A stretch of 64,000 nucleotides of DNA, from assembly GCA_014529385.2 (NCBI GenBank), contig CM043946.1, positions 38,829,558 through 38,893,557 on the forward strand, read 5' to 3'. The DNA is from Adiantum capillus-veneris. Its lineage: Eukaryota; Streptophyta; Polypodiopsida; Polypodiales; Pteridaceae. This document shows positions 22,162 through 33,437 of this stretch, one piece after another. Within the stretch, counting starts at the first letter, position 1. Each line of letters begins with the position of its first letter. The notes beneath the pieces were generated by a model, which saw nothing but the letters and a program-made list of their open reading frames with translations, made no database searches and was not told where the DNA came from. Made by a program: the position numbers and the translations under genes.

Positions 22162-24834
22162 TGAGGCGGTCCGGGGCGGGCAACAAGAGAGGCGACCTCT
22201 AAACACCCCTCAAGGCTCCCGTGCTGCTCAATTGGGGCTGGGGCAACCACAAGCACAACACAACAACAAACCCACAGCCAAACCAAAACAAGATAGGGGC
22301 ACCACCTAGTTATGGTATGCGAACTAGGACGCAAGAGAGATTTTGGCACAACCAAGAAGATGCACCACACAACACACACAAACAACCTCACACCAAGACA
22401 CACATGAAATGGACCAGAGAGAGCTAGAGCAAAAGGAAGAGAGAGAGGGAAGGATCTTGCGTAATACCTTATTTGTGACTTGCAAATGGAGATGGTTCGT
22501 TATGATGCTATCGTAGAACTTGTACAAAACTCACTCAATGCTTAGTGATTGCTAATCATTGCCAAAACACACACACACTGTCTTAGGGTGTGGGAGACCT
22601 CTCACCACAATACCCTCTTACAATGGACACAAAACTGGCAATGGAAAACACACTAAAACACTTTCTCAAATCAAGATCAACCGATAAAACTCAAAATACA
22701 CAAGTCACCTTGAATTTACCAAACCGTATTGCACAAATGGAAGGACGAAGATTTAAACGTCGAATCACGCCTTTGATGCACCAAACCTCAATTTATTGAT
22801 GATGAAGGAGCATGTAAAATAGTGGTTTTGAGATTTGTGGAACTCACGCTCTCTCACTTGCAATGTGTAGCTTGAAGGCTTCTCTCACACCAAGAGTGAA
22901 GCTCACAAGTGGTTGCTACACCTAAGTCTCTCCTCACGCATAGAGTGTTGGGGTGCTATGTGAGATGTTGGAGGTTGTTTTACAAGAAGGAGAGGGGCCT
23001 ATTTATAGGTTGGAGACCCCTCATAAAGATTATTGGAAATCCTAATTTACAAGCTAACAAATCAGGATTATGAATTTTTGAATATCAAAACATTGCGGGC
23101 CTTCTTTGTCTGCTTGAGTCATGGGTGTGGGCTCAAAAGAGAGCATTATTGATGGTAAATAAGGTGAAAGTCAGTAAGGAGAGAGAAAGAGAGAGAGAGT
23201 GTGTGTTACTATACACATGTCTTGAGGTGAGGTGTCTTTTATGGTTAGGTCAATGCTATTTTGTGTTAGCATGTTAGTCGTTAGTAATCACTAGAAAGTT
23301 AATGTTACATTTACAATGGGTAGAGTGATTTGATTTGATGAAGGAAGAGGGGTGAATTAAAAGAGAATCATTGAGATGGTGAAGCTTTGAAGAAGCTTGA
23401 ACTCACCCTTGTGTAGATTGTGGAAAAAATGACCGCTGGTCTTCTTCTTCTTCTTCGCTTCTTTACGCCGCCGCTGCCAAGGTTGATCATCGTGATGAAA
23501 ATGGTAATTCCGTCGATGAGATCTTTTGATTTGCAGAGGTTAAGCATGGTACACATGCTGAATTTATGTATATATATAAGGAGTAAGATGGAATTGTACT
23601 TTGGAGATAATAGAGAGAGGCATAGAGATGGTGTATGTACATGGAGAGCTCATATGAGAGCTATGGGAGTAAGTGGGGAGGTTAATGGTGAAGAAGGTGA
23701 GAGAAACCATTGAAGGTGCAGGTTTGAGTGAGGGATTGAGAGAAATGTGTGTGTGTGTGTGTGTGTGTAGAAGTGTGGAAAGAGGTGAGAGAAGACTATG
23801 GGCTACTTGTGAAAAAAGTGGGCAGATTGGGGTCCACTCAAAAAATCATAGTTCACCGCTGGTAGCTCCAAAAATCATGAAAAAATTTGAGGTGATTATT
23901 CAGAGCGTGGGCTACATTTTCTCTTTTGACCACTGCTCCAAATTTGGAGTGGAGATAGGTGCCAAAATTCTCACCAAAAAGCCTGTTTTTATGCTTGCAA
24001 AAGTCTTTTAGTGGACCCCTCCTTTGTTGAATTTGTACAATGCATCCAAGAGTGAGCCCCTCCTTTGTCATATCATAATACAAAGCATCCAAGTTGCCCT
24101 TGACACATGCATGGAGGAGGATTATTGGTGAATAAAGAAATATATACATGGTGGGACTAGTGTATGGACTATTCATGGACTTTAGCTCAATGAGCACATG
24201 GTGTTAGAATAATGAGTAAAAATAATAATAAAAATATGGAGGAGTTATGGATATGGAAAGATATTGGAATCATATGATATGATCCCTCCTTGAATTATTT
24301 TGGGTGAAAGAGGAAAAGGTATGCAAGTAAATAATATAATAAAAGTAACCAATGAGTAGAAATCAATTTTTTGTTTTCACGAGGGTGAGGGTGAAAATGT
24401 GGGAGTGATTTGTATAAAGGAAAAATATAAGGTTAGAGTATGTACATATTGGCAAAAAATATACTTATGGTGTAAGAGGATGAAAGAAGGTGTACATATG
24501 TTTAATAAAACACACACCTAAGTAGAAATATTTAAATAAAATACCAAAATAATTATAAAAAATCCCTATATTTAGGCCATATATACAATGAAATATTTAC
24601 ACACAAAGAGGCCATAATATACTTTTATTTTTAATTTTTTTTAATTTTTTTTTTGGCTCACCTAGCCCAGTGACTAGCTAGCTGAGGGTTTTTTAAGAAG
24701 ATATGGAAAAAGTCCCCTAATTCACACACACCTATTTACAGTGAAATGGTAGGGATAGCCATAGTGTTTGGGTGATTTTGGTAGGGTGAGGTAGCTTACT
24801 ATGGCAATTATGGAGAGCCGAAAAACGGCTATCA
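22162..24834 (-). repeat. 3' LTR of element B
   Basis: 2,673 bp. Identical by eye to 30761-33433 apart from about six substitutions (near 22712, 22731, 23826, 23845, 23855 and 23946). ORFs of up to 114 codons inside it show no motif and are ignored. Confidence 0.97.
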
Positions 24835-24852
24835 TTAGCCCTCCCCCTGGAT
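24835..24852 (-). other. Polypurine tract of element B
   Basis: Reading the minus strand, CAGGGGGAGGGCTAA immediately precedes the 3' LTR. Confidence 0.75.
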
Positions 24853-24862
24853 GATGGTATAT

Positions 24863-27800
24863 TCATGTACCATCATAGAGCATCTTTTCCAAAGAGAGTG
24901 CTTCAGAGTCCTTGACGAGATCTTCATTGTTTGGACCCTCAGAATTTTGGCTGGAGTTACACTCATGCTTCATGTAACAATACTTACATGAGACAGCGGC
25001 CTTTGGACAGATCTTTGGTAGATCCTTTGGTAGAAGGCGACTCAAATAGGGCTTCAAGCGATACCCGTTTACCTTCCTGGAGTGCTCTTTACCATTCATG
25101 TCCATAAGCTGATAGTAACTAGAATTGAAAGCCTTCTTGACTATGTATGGCCCTTGCCATCTAGTTTCAAACTTGGCATCAAAACGATTGTCAAGTCGAT
25201 TGTCATACCTTAGCACAAGCTCTCCTTCCTTGATGCCTTTGTCCTTCAGTTTCTTGTCGTGCGTTTCTTTCGCTTGTGTGGCTTTCCTCTTGTAGCACTC
25301 GTATGCTGCTTCTCTTTTCCACTCAAGCTCCACTAACGTAAGAAGTCGATCCATCCATACCTCTTGATCATCTTGTGCTCCTTTGCCATGAAGTCGCATT
25401 GTTGGAATGTTGAGCTCGATAGGCTGCAAAGCCTCTTGACCATAGACCAAGTGAAATGGTGTGAACTCCGTGGCTTCCCTATATGTGGTTCGATATGCCC
25501 ACAAGGCACCATCCAAGAAGTTATCCCATAATTTTGTCTTGTTTTGCACCATCTTTCTAATGATTCCTGCAATGACACCATTAGCCTTCTCCACCAAACC
25601 ATTTGACTGTGGGTAGTATGGTGTGCTATGACGATGTAGAATGTGAAGCTCTTCACAAACTTCTATGAGCAAGCCCTTCCTAAACCCTGGACCATTATCA
25701 GAAACAATCTCCAAAGGTGTGCCAAATCTGCAACAAATGTGAGTGTACACAAACTTGCTAACTGTCCTCTCATTCACTCTTGCCACACTTTGAGCTTCCA
25801 CCCACCTAGTCATATAGTCTACAGCCACTAGAATGTAGAGTTTACCATTTTTTGTCCTAGGCAGAGGACCCATAGCATCAATGCCCCACTTTTCAAAGGG
25901 TCCATTTGCAAGCACTATTTGCCTCGGGCCATGCACCAACCTTCTATTTCCATTTATCTGACAAGTGTGACAGCTTTTACACCAATGTTGAACATCCACA
26001 TGCAAACTTGGCCAAACATACCCCGAAAGCAAAATCTTCTTCACAGTTAATTCTTGGGCAAAATGACCACCACATGCCTCTTCATGCAAACCTTTTAGAA
26101 TGGCTGGAATTTCCTTGATAGTTGGTACTCGTCTGCACACTTGATCCTTCCCTCTTTGATAGAGGGAGCCTTCTAGGAAGAGATATACGCTTGCCTTCTT
26201 CATGAGTCTCCTCTTCTGAGCTTTTGTGAAGTCTGGTGGAAACTCACCCTCCAAAATGTAGCCAATGATGGGAGCCAATGACTCCAATCCCTGGTACCTC
26301 GGTTGCTTCACAGCAGCCGCCACCATGATGACCTGCACTTCTTTCTTTACACATGCAACGGCTTGTTGTGCAAGTAAATCAGCATCTTCATTCTGTTTCC
26401 TAGGAATATGATATAGTTGCACTTCTTCAAATTGATTAAACAATCTACGAATGGCATGAACTTTTGTCCGTAAGCTCTCATTCTTGCATGCCCAAATGCC
26501 TAAAATCTGTTTAACAATGAGAAGTGCATCTCCCTTTACCATGAGGCGTTGTATCCCTTGGCCAATGCACATCTTCAAACCATGAAGTAGAGTGTCATAT
26601 TCTGCTTCATTGTTGCTAGCTGAACTTGGTAGATTGAACTTCTCTTTCATGACCACCTCTCCACTTGGGTTGAGCAACACTAGCCCTCCCCCTGCTTTTC
26701 CTGTGGCTCGACGAAAAGCTCCATCAAAGAACAAAGTAAAAGCATTAGGAATACTTTTTGGTGGTGGCAATGGTAGGGTCTTTACTTCAGGCACCTTAAT
26801 CTCCTTTTCGTGCACCCTATAAGTGAGAATCCCTGCCAATTGTGCACGCACACTATCTTCTACCTTGAAAGAGTATTGAAACTCTTGCAACTCCATAATC
26901 CACTTTGAGATCCTAGTACTAAGATTCATTTGAGATGACACCCAAGGGAACAAATTTTCTGCAGTGAGAATTACAAAAGGTTTTGGTAGCAGGTAGGATC
27001 TAAACTTTCTCACCGCAAACATGAGAGAAAGCATCATGAGTTCTGCTTCTGTGTAGTCTCTCTCCAAAGCATTCATGACCCTACTAGCAAAGTAGATGGG
27101 TCGCATCCTTGTACTGTGGGGATCTTGTTGTAGCAACACAGCACCAATTGTTTCTTTCCCAGCATTAGAGCTAACAAAGAATGTGTACTCACAACAAGGA
27201 GGCATGAGTGTTGGTAGCTCTGACAAAATGACTTTAATTTTACAAAAGTACTCTTCAAGCTCATCAGACCATGCAAATTCTACTTGTTGTGTCAACTTTT
27301 GCAAAGGGTGAAGCAACTCCGAGGCTAAGTGAATGAAGCGTGACATATACTTCACCTTCTGAATGAAAGAGATGACCTCCTTAAGACTCTTCGGTGATGG
27401 GAACTCAATAAGAGCCTTTGCCTTTGAAGGATCCACCTCAATGCCTTTATAGGAAACCTTGTGACCAAGCAAGATCACTTCATCCTCAGCTATGTGACAC
27501 TTGTCGGGGTTGAGTTGACCTCCCATGTCATAGAGCTTCTTTAAACCGTCTTCTACCCTTTGTAGATGCAATGATTTTGAGCTATAAATGCAAAAATCAT
27601 CAATAAAAACCCTAATGGACTTTCCAAAGAATGCTTGAAACACCATGTTCATGAAGCGTTGGAAAGTTGCAGGAGCATTTGTCAGGCCAAATGGCATGAC
27701 TCTAAAAGCATAACAACCCCAAGGAGTGATAAAGGTTGTTTTCAATTGATCCTCCAATGCGATACCTATTTGAAAGTAACCCGAGTAGCCATCGCACATA

Positions 27801-30145
27801 GTGTACTTCTCATGACCAGCTACCTCATTTAGTATCTCATCCTGGAATGGGAGGGGAAAGTGATCTCTTTTTGTTGCCTCATTGAGTGGACGATAATCCA
27901 CACACACCCTCCACTTGCCGTTTTTCTTAGGAGTGACAACAACGGGAGAGACCCACTCTGAATTCTCCACTGGATAAATGAAACCTGCTGCTAGAAGCTT
28001 TCTTACCTCCTTGAGTAGAGCCTGCTCCTTAATGACTCCTAGCCTTCGTAGCTTTTGAGCCTTAGGTGTGGCCTCTGGCTTCAACTCAATCTTGTGTTGA
28101 ACAACATCTACTCCACGCACATCGGTGTAGTCTTTAGCAAAAAGCCTAGGAAACTTCCTTAGCACACATTTGAACTCCTCTCTTTCATCCTTTGTAAGTG
28201 TTGTTGATAGCATACCTTCCAGCATCCCTTCATCTTGATATTCACCTTCGTTCTCTTGAGGACCTACCTCCTCCAAGCCTTGACAAGAGGTCTTTTGGTT
28301 GTTTGGCTTAAACCTTACCCCCATGACTTCAATGGAGGACTCCTCTTCAGTAATGCTGCCGCTACTTTCTTCTTCTGAAGTGTTTTCAGTCCAATCTTCT
28401 TCCGTCTCACTTCGAGATGATTCTTCATGGAGCTCCTCTTGGCGTTGCTCCTTCATGTCAAAGACAACCTTCTTGTGATTGTCATTCCTGCAAATTAGCT
28501 TTCCACTCTCCCAATCCTGCAAAGCTCGCATTTTCATTAGCCATGGTCTTCCTAGGATAAATGGATAACCACTTCCCTTCGTCGACATGACATAGAAATC
28601 CACTGCCTTCTTAATGCCAAAGGCCTCCACAAAAACATTTTTACAAATGCCTACGCACCTAGCCTTGCTATTGTTTGCCATTTTCACTTTGATTTCAGGT
28701 GTCTCATGGATGTGCATGCCTAGTCTTTGCATGAGCCCTTCTGTCATGATGCAAATTTGTGCACCCCCATCCACCAGACCTTTCCTAACCAATCTTCCTT
28801 TTATGTAACAATCTAGCACAGGTGTAATATCCTCGTTCATTTCAGCATGTGCAATTTTTACAACAGGAAAACTCTCTTTTACCTTTCTCCTAGTGCTAAT
28901 TGCCTTTGTTAAATCCCTCCTAACTTGTGGGCATAATGCAAGAAACTGAGGCCATGAGATATCAGGACCCTTACCTCGCATGTCTTCCATCAGGTTGTAT
29001 GGAGCCATACCAGGTCCAAGAGGGAAGTCTTGGAGATTGATACGACGTCGAGTCCTCTTAGCTTCCTTGGTCTCCTTTGCCTTCTTGCCTTGTCCATGGT
29101 CACTCTGTGATGGGACACCCTCTTTCTCTTTACCTTTTCCTCGGCCACGCTTAATGCCATTTGCTTCCATGTCAACCTCATTTGAGTTTGTCACCTCTAC
29201 CACATGCACATTTGGATCTGGCAAAGGTGGAACTCCTTCTACCCCTTGTGGAGGTGGTCTTGGTCCATTTGGCCTTTGTAGAAGCCTTGGTTGTTGACCA
29301 GCTCCTTCTCCTGCATTCATCACTGGGTAATTCAAGTTAGGTCTCCCTGGCTCTCCACGGGGCCAAGGACAATTATACATCCCATGTCCAGATTCTCCGC
29401 AATTCCAACATTGCAAGACTCTCCTAGGTCGTGGGTCTCGCTCTTCAGACTTCTTTGCTTGTCCCTTTGGACCTACGGCTTGTGCAAGGTGAATTGACAG
29501 GCTGCTTAAGGATTCATTTAACTTCTCAATCACTTCAACCGTTACCTCAGGAAGCTCCTTAGATGTTGATGCTTGTGACTTATCTTTGGGTCTAAGACCT
29601 TCTATTGGAACCTCCCCCCTTAAGCACTTGAGTTTCCTATATTTCTCAGCAGCCCTAGTTTCAGCTGCATCAAAGGTAGCAGGTGCACCCGCCTCAACTT
29701 TTACCTTGAGGTCAGGAAAGAGTCCGGCTATGAACCTCTCCTTCTTTAGAAATTCTGCACCATCACCAGGGTTAGTAACATTTCGTATCCATAGAGCCCA
29801 AAGACGTAGAAACTCTTGCTTGTACAAGTAGTAGTCATCTAAGTCTTTTTGCTTATGAGAAACAATGTCTTGCCATAGTTTTTGAGTGTTTTGGGGATCA
29901 AAGAAGTATCTCTTAAAACGATTCAAAACTTCTGTGTAATTCCCCTTAACTTCCTCAGGCAAAGAGTCAAACCAAGTACTAGCATCTTTCCTAAGGACCA
30001 CCTCAAACATTTCTACACGTTCTTGATCAATTACTATCCTCTTGATACGGCAAGACATCTTGAAATTCGCTAGAAATAATTCTGCATCCTCTCGAGGCTC
30101 TCCAAAGAAAAGAGGATATCCAGACATTTGGCGTTGGCTCTCCAT
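24863..30145 (-). CDS. gag-pol: Element B Gag-Pol polyprotein (1,760 aa), uninterrupted
   Basis: ATG in context TTCAATGGAG, single frame to TAA. Gag about 1-240 with a retrotransposon-gag fold region at 45-170; CCHC knuckle C246-C249-H254-C259; Pro-rich and basic linker; protease with GLVDGGAQ (D459-G460-G461) and FILGRPW; acidic spacer 565-640; RT about 690-900 with FIDD at 847-850; first RNase H about 985-1100 whose usual first Asp reads Asn (SSNAG, N994), so degenerate; second, archaeal-type RNase H about 1135-1265 with D1141, E1182, D1206 and D1256; H2C2 finger (H1354, H1361, C1392, C1395); integrase D1423, D1483, E1519 (35 between last two); GPY-like WQGPYIV at 1663. All key residues of RT, aRNH and integrase are present, so it may be active. 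DGG in place of D[ST]G is seen in several plant Gypsy proteases. Confidence 0.95.
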   Translation of the reverse strand: MESQRQMSGYPLFFGEPREDAELFLANFKMSCRIKRIVIDQERVEMFEVVLRKDASTWFDSLPEEVKGNYTEVLNRFKRYFFDPQNTQKLWQDIVSHKQKDLDDYYLYKQEFLRLWALWIRNVTNPGDGAEFLKKERFIAGLFPDLKVKVEAGAPATFDAAETRAAEKYRKLKCLRGEVPIEGLRPKDKSQASTSKELPEVTVEVIEKLNESLSSLSIHLAQAVGPKGQAKKSEERDPRPRRVLQCWNCGESGHGMYNCPWPRGEPGRPNLNYPVMNAGEGAGQQPRLLQRPNGPRPPPQGVEGVPPLPDPNVHVVEVTNSNEVDMEANGIKRGRGKGKEKEGVPSQSDHGQGKKAKETKEAKRTRRRINLQDFPLGPGMAPYNLMEDMRGKGPDISWPQFLALCPQVRRDLTKAISTRRKVKESFPVVKIAHAEMNEDITPVLDCYIKGRLVRKGLVDGGAQICIMTEGLMQRLGMHIHETPEIKVKMANNSKARCVGICKNVFVEAFGIKKAVDFYVMSTKGSGYPFILGRPWLMKMRALQDWESGKLICRNDNHKKVVFDMKEQRQEELHEESSRSETEEDWTENTSEEESSGSITEEESSIEVMGVRFKPNNQKTSCQGLEEVGPQENEGEYQDEGMLEGMLSTTLTKDEREEFKCVLRKFPRLFAKDYTDVRGVDVVQHKIELKPEATPKAQKLRRLGVIKEQALLKEVRKLLAAGFIYPVENSEWVSPVVVTPKKNGKWRVCVDYRPLNEATKRDHFPLPFQDEILNEVAGHEKYTMCDGYSGYFQIGIALEDQLKTTFITPWGCYAFRVMPFGLTNAPATFQRFMNMVFQAFFGKSIRVFIDDFCIYSSKSLHLQRVEDGLKKLYDMGGQLNPDKCHIAEDEVILLGHKVSYKGIEVDPSKAKALIEFPSPKSLKEVISFIQKVKYMSRFIHLASELLHPLQKLTQQVEFAWSDELEEYFCKIKVILSELPTLMPPCCEYTFFVSSNAGKETIGAVLLQQDPHSTRMRPIYFASRVMNALERDYTEAELMMLSLMFAVRKFRSYLLPKPFVILTAENLFPWVSSQMNLSTRISKWIMELQEFQYSFKVEDSVRAQLAGILTYRVHEKEIKVPEVKTLPLPPPKSIPNAFTLFFDGAFRRATGKAGGGLVLLNPSGEVVMKEKFNLPSSASNNEAEYDTLLHGLKMCIGQGIQRLMVKGDALLIVKQILGIWACKNESLRTKVHAIRRLFNQFEEVQLYHIPRKQNEDADLLAQQAVACVKKEVQVIMVAAAVKQPRYQGLESLAPIIGYILEGEFPPDFTKAQKRRLMKKASVYLFLEGSLYQRGKDQVCRRVPTIKEIPAILKGLHEEACGGHFAQELTVKKILLSGYVWPSLHVDVQHWCKSCHTCQINGNRRLVHGPRQIVLANGPFEKWGIDAMGPLPRTKNGKLYILVAVDYMTRWVEAQSVARVNERTVSKFVYTHICCRFGTPLEIVSDNGPGFRKGLLIEVCEELHILHRHSTPYYPQSNGLVEKANGVIAGIIRKMVQNKTKLWDNFLDGALWAYRTTYREATEFTPFHLVYGQEALQPIELNIPTMRLHGKGAQDDQEVWMDRLLTLVELEWKREAAYECYKRKATQAKETHDKKLKDKGIKEGELVLRYDNRLDNRFDAKFETRWQGPYIVKKAFNSSYYQLMDMNGKEHSRKVNGYRLKPYLSRLLPKDLPKICPKAAVSCKYCYMKHECNSSQNSEGPNNEDLVKDSEALSLEKMLYDGT

Positions 30146-30229
30146 TGAATTAATTTAAAAGTGACGCGTTTTTGTTTTTTCTTTCTTGAAAAGATTTACA
30201 CAATAATATTTACTAAATTGCAATCTATT

Positions 30230-30448
30230 CTACAACAAAATAAAAATATTCACATCAAATGACCTATGATAATCAATAAGAGGTAGAATGACAGGGTTTG
30301 GTGATGCGAGAATTTCTCCTACTCTTTGGGCACCAAACATGAATACCATACGTTGTTGAAAATGGATTTTTCTACTAATTGCAATGTTTATTCTAATGTG
30401 TGGAGTGAAATGGAAGGGGAAAACCTCTATTCCTGGGCCATTATCCAT
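30230..30448 (-). CDS. Leader small ORF B1 (72 aa), homologue of A1
   Basis: ATG at 30448, TAG at 30230-30232; 72 codons. Core residues KIHFQQR, FG..RV.EIL, SPNPVILPLIDY and SFDVNIFILL match A1 (42/72 identical, no gaps). It lies 84 nt upstream of the gag ATG and 21 nt downstream of B2, within the element leader. Relative to element A the order of the pair is reversed. Translation of gag would require reinitiation, leaky scanning or splicing past both ORFs. Function unknown. Confidence 0.75.
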   Translation of the reverse strand: MDNGPGIEVFPFHFTPHIRINIAISRKIHFQQRMVFMFGAQRVGEILASPNPVILPLIDYHRSFDVNIFILL

Positions 30449-30469
30449 GGTCTATGCATGACCTAATAC

Positions 30470-30682
30470 TCAAAACAAAACAAAAATATAGACGTCCAAA
30501 CTAAGGTCGTACCTAATCAGAGGCAAAATAAAAGGGTTTACTGAAGCGTTTATCTCGGCCAACCTAAGAGGACCTAAAATCCTACGAATTACTCGCTGAA
30601 ATTGCAACTTAGTACTAACACTTATGTGTAACTTTTGCCTTGCAATGGGAATGAAAGGATCATACAAATTCTCGTGATTCAT
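30470..30682 (-). CDS. Leader small ORF B2 (70 aa), homologue of A2
   Basis: ATG at 30682, TGA at 30470-30472; 70 codons, 47/70 identical to A2 with no gaps (VSTKLQFQR, NPFILPLIRYD, SLDVYIFVLF). Conserved residues mostly use different synonymous codons than in A2. It is the first ORF after the primer-binding site. It shares the paralogous core with B1, so the pair arose by an old duplication before the two elements acquired it. No recognised family. Confidence 0.75.
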   Translation of the reverse strand: MNHENLYDPFIPIARQKLHISVSTKLQFQRVIRRILGPLRLAEINASVNPFILPLIRYDLSLDVYIFVLF

Positions 30683-30739
30683 GCAACCTACTTGACTATG
30701 CTAAAGGTTGAACCTACACAAAAAGATACACAAGCCTTT

Positions 30740-30756
30740 CCTCAGTGGGGGCACCA
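30740..30756 (-). other. Primer-binding site of element B
   Basis: On the minus strand TGGTGCCCCCACTGAGG begins 4 nt after the 5' LTR. It starts with TGG as expected for tRNA priming; I did not identify the tRNA. Confidence 0.65.
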
Positions 30757-30760
30757 AAAT

Positions 30761-33433
30761 TGAGGCGGTCCGGGGCGGGCAACAAGAGAGGCGACCTCTA
30801 AACACCCCTCAAGGCTCCCGTGCTGCTCAATTGGGGCTGGGGCAACCACAAGCACAACACAACAACAAACCCACAGCCAAACCAAAACAAGATAGGGGCA
30901 CCACCTAGTTATGGTATGCGAACTAGGACGCAAGAGAGATTTTGGCACAACCAAGAAGATGCACCACACAACACACACAAACAACCTCACACCAAGACAC
31001 ACATGAAATGGACCAGAGAGAGCTAGAGCAAAAGGAAGAGAGAGAGGGAAGGATCTTGCGTAATACCTTATTTGTGACTTGCAAATGGAGATGGTTCGTT
31101 ATGATGCTATCGTAGAACTTGTACAAAACTCACTCAATGCTTAGTGATTGCTAATCATTGCCAAAACACACACACACTGTCTTAGGGTGTGGGAGACCTC
31201 TCACCACAATACCCTCTTACAATGGACACAAAACTGGCAATGGAAAACACACTAAAACACTTTCTCAAATCAAGATCAACCGATAAAACTCAAAATACAC
31301 AAGTCACCTTAAATTTACCAAACCGTATTTCACAAATGGAAGGACGAAGATTTAAACGTCGAATCACGCCTTTGATGCACCAAACCTCAATTTATTGATG
31401 ATGAAGGAGCATGTAAAATAGTGGTTTTGAGATTTGTGGAACTCACGCTCTCTCACTTGCAATGTGTAGCTTGAAGGCTTCTCTCACACCAAGAGTGAAG
31501 CTCACAAGTGGTTGCTACACCTAAGTCTCTCCTCACGCATAGAGTGTTGGGGTGCTATGTGAGATGTTGGAGGTTGTTTTACAAGAAGGAGAGGGGCCTA
31601 TTTATAGGTTGGAGACCCCTCATAAAGATTATTGGAAATCCTAATTTACAAGCTAACAAATCAGGATTATGAATTTTTGAATATCAAAACATTGCGGGCC
31701 TTCTTTGTCTGCTTGAGTCATGGGTGTGGGCTCAAAAGAGAGCATTATTGATGGTAAATAAGGTGAAAGTCAGTAAGGAGAGAGAAAGAGAGAGAGAGTG
31801 TGTGTTACTATACACATGTCTTGAGGTGAGGTGTCTTTTATGGTTAGGTCAATGCTATTTTGTGTTAGCATGTTAGTCGTTAGTAATCACTAGAAAGTTA
31901 ATGTTACATTTACAATGGGTAGAGTGATTTGATTTGATGAAGGAAGAGGGGTGAATTAAAAGAGAATCATTGAGATGGTGAAGCTTTGAAGAAGCTTGAA
32001 CTCACCCTTGTGTAGATTGTGGAAAAAATGACCGCTGGTCTTCTTCTTCTTCTTCGCTTCTTTACGCCGCCGCTGCCAAGGTTGATCATCGTGATGAAAA
32101 TGGTAATTCCGTCGATGAGATCTTTTGATTTGCAGAGGTTAAGCATGGTACACATGCTGAATTTATGTATATATATAAGGAGTAAGATGGAATTGTACTT
32201 TGGAGATAATAGAGAGAGGCATAGAGATGGTGTATGTACATGGAGAGCTCATATGAGAGCTATGGGAGTAAGTGGGGAGGTTAATGGTGAAGAAGGTGAG
32301 AGAAACCATTGAAGGTGCAGGTTTGAGTGAGGGATTGAGAGAAATGTGTGTGTGTGTGTGTGTGTGTAGAAGTGTGGAAAGAGGTGAGAGAAGACTATGG
32401 GCTACTTGTGAAAAAAGTGGGCAGACTGGGGTCCACTCAAAAAATAATAGTTCATCGCTGGTAGCTCCAAAAATCATGAAAAAATTTGAGGTGATTATTC
32501 AGAGCGTGGGCTACATTTTCTCTTTTGACCACTGCTCCAAATTCGGAGTGGAGATAGGTGCCAAAATTCTCACCAAAAAGCCTGTTTTTATGCTTGCAAA
32601 AGTCTTTTAGTGGACCCCTCCTTTGTTGAATTTGTACAATGCATCCAAGAGTGAGCCCCTCCTTTGTCATATCATAATACAAAGCATCCAAGTTGCCCTT
32701 GACACATGCATGGAGGAGGATTATTGGTGAATAAAGAAATATATACATGGTGGGACTAGTGTATGGACTATTCATGGACTTTAGCTCAATGAGCACATGG
32801 TGTTAGAATAATGAGTAAAAATAATAATAAAAATATGGAGGAGTTATGGATATGGAAAGATATTGGAATCATATGATATGATCCCTCCTTGAATTATTTT
32901 GGGTGAAAGAGGAAAAGGTATGCAAGTAAATAATATAATAAAAGTAACCAATGAGTAGAAATCAATTTTTTGTTTTCACGAGGGTGAGGGTGAAAATGTG
33001 GGAGTGATTTGTATAAAGGAAAAATATAAGGTTAGAGTATGTACATATTGGCAAAAAATATACTTATGGTGTAAGAGGATGAAAGAAGGTGTACATATGT
33101 TTAATAAAACACACACCTAAGTAGAAATATTTAAATAAAATACCAAAATAATTATAAAAAATCCCTATATTTAGGCCATATATACAATGAAATATTTACA
33201 CACAAAGAGGCCATAATATACTTTTATTTTTAATTTTTTTTAATTTTTTTTTTGGCTCACCTAGCCCAGTGACTAGCTAGCTGAGGGTTTTTTAAGAAGA
33301 TATGGAAAAAGTCCCCTAATTCACACACACCTATTTACAGTGAAATGGTAGGGATAGCCATAGTGTTTGGGTGATTTTGGTAGGGTGAGGTAGCTTACTA
33401 TGGCAATTATGGAGAGCCGAAAAACGGCTATCA
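30761..33433 (-). repeat. 5' LTR of element B
   Basis: 2,673 bp, same length as the other LTR. It carries the promoter (TATA at 31597-31609) and about 800 bp of transcribed R/U5. Confidence 0.97.
31597..31609 (-). promoter_or_regulatory. TATA box of element B 5' LTR
   Basis: Minus strand ACCTATAAATAGG flanked by GC-richer sequence, typical of plant core promoters. The other LTR has the same at 22998-23010. Confidence 0.7.
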
Positions 33434-33437
33434 ATGG
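33434..33437. repeat. Target-site duplication (right) of element B
   Basis: ATGG, partner of 22158-22161. Confidence 0.85.

Larger units (their letters stand above)
22162..33433 (-). mobile_element. LTR retrotransposon B (Ty3/Gypsy, dual RNase H), apparently intact
   Basis: 11,272 bp element on the minus strand. Two 2,673-bp LTRs (TGA...TCA ends) differ at about six positions without gaps, indicating recent insertion. The internal region runs primer-binding site, two small ORFs, a single 1,760-codon gag-pol, polypurine tract. An archaeal-type second RNase H between RT/RH and integrase places it in the Tat-like part of the non-chromovirus (OTA) Gypsy branch. It sits inside the 3' LTR of element A, in opposite orientation, with a 4-bp duplication. 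Confidence 0.97.

Noticed and set aside
22146-24197. ORFs inside the LTRs of element B (for example the 112-114 codon ORFs near 23.7-24.2 kb)
   Set aside because: They occur in both LTR copies only because LTRs are duplicates. Translations include microsatellite strings and no homologue in element A, unlike the 72/70 pair.
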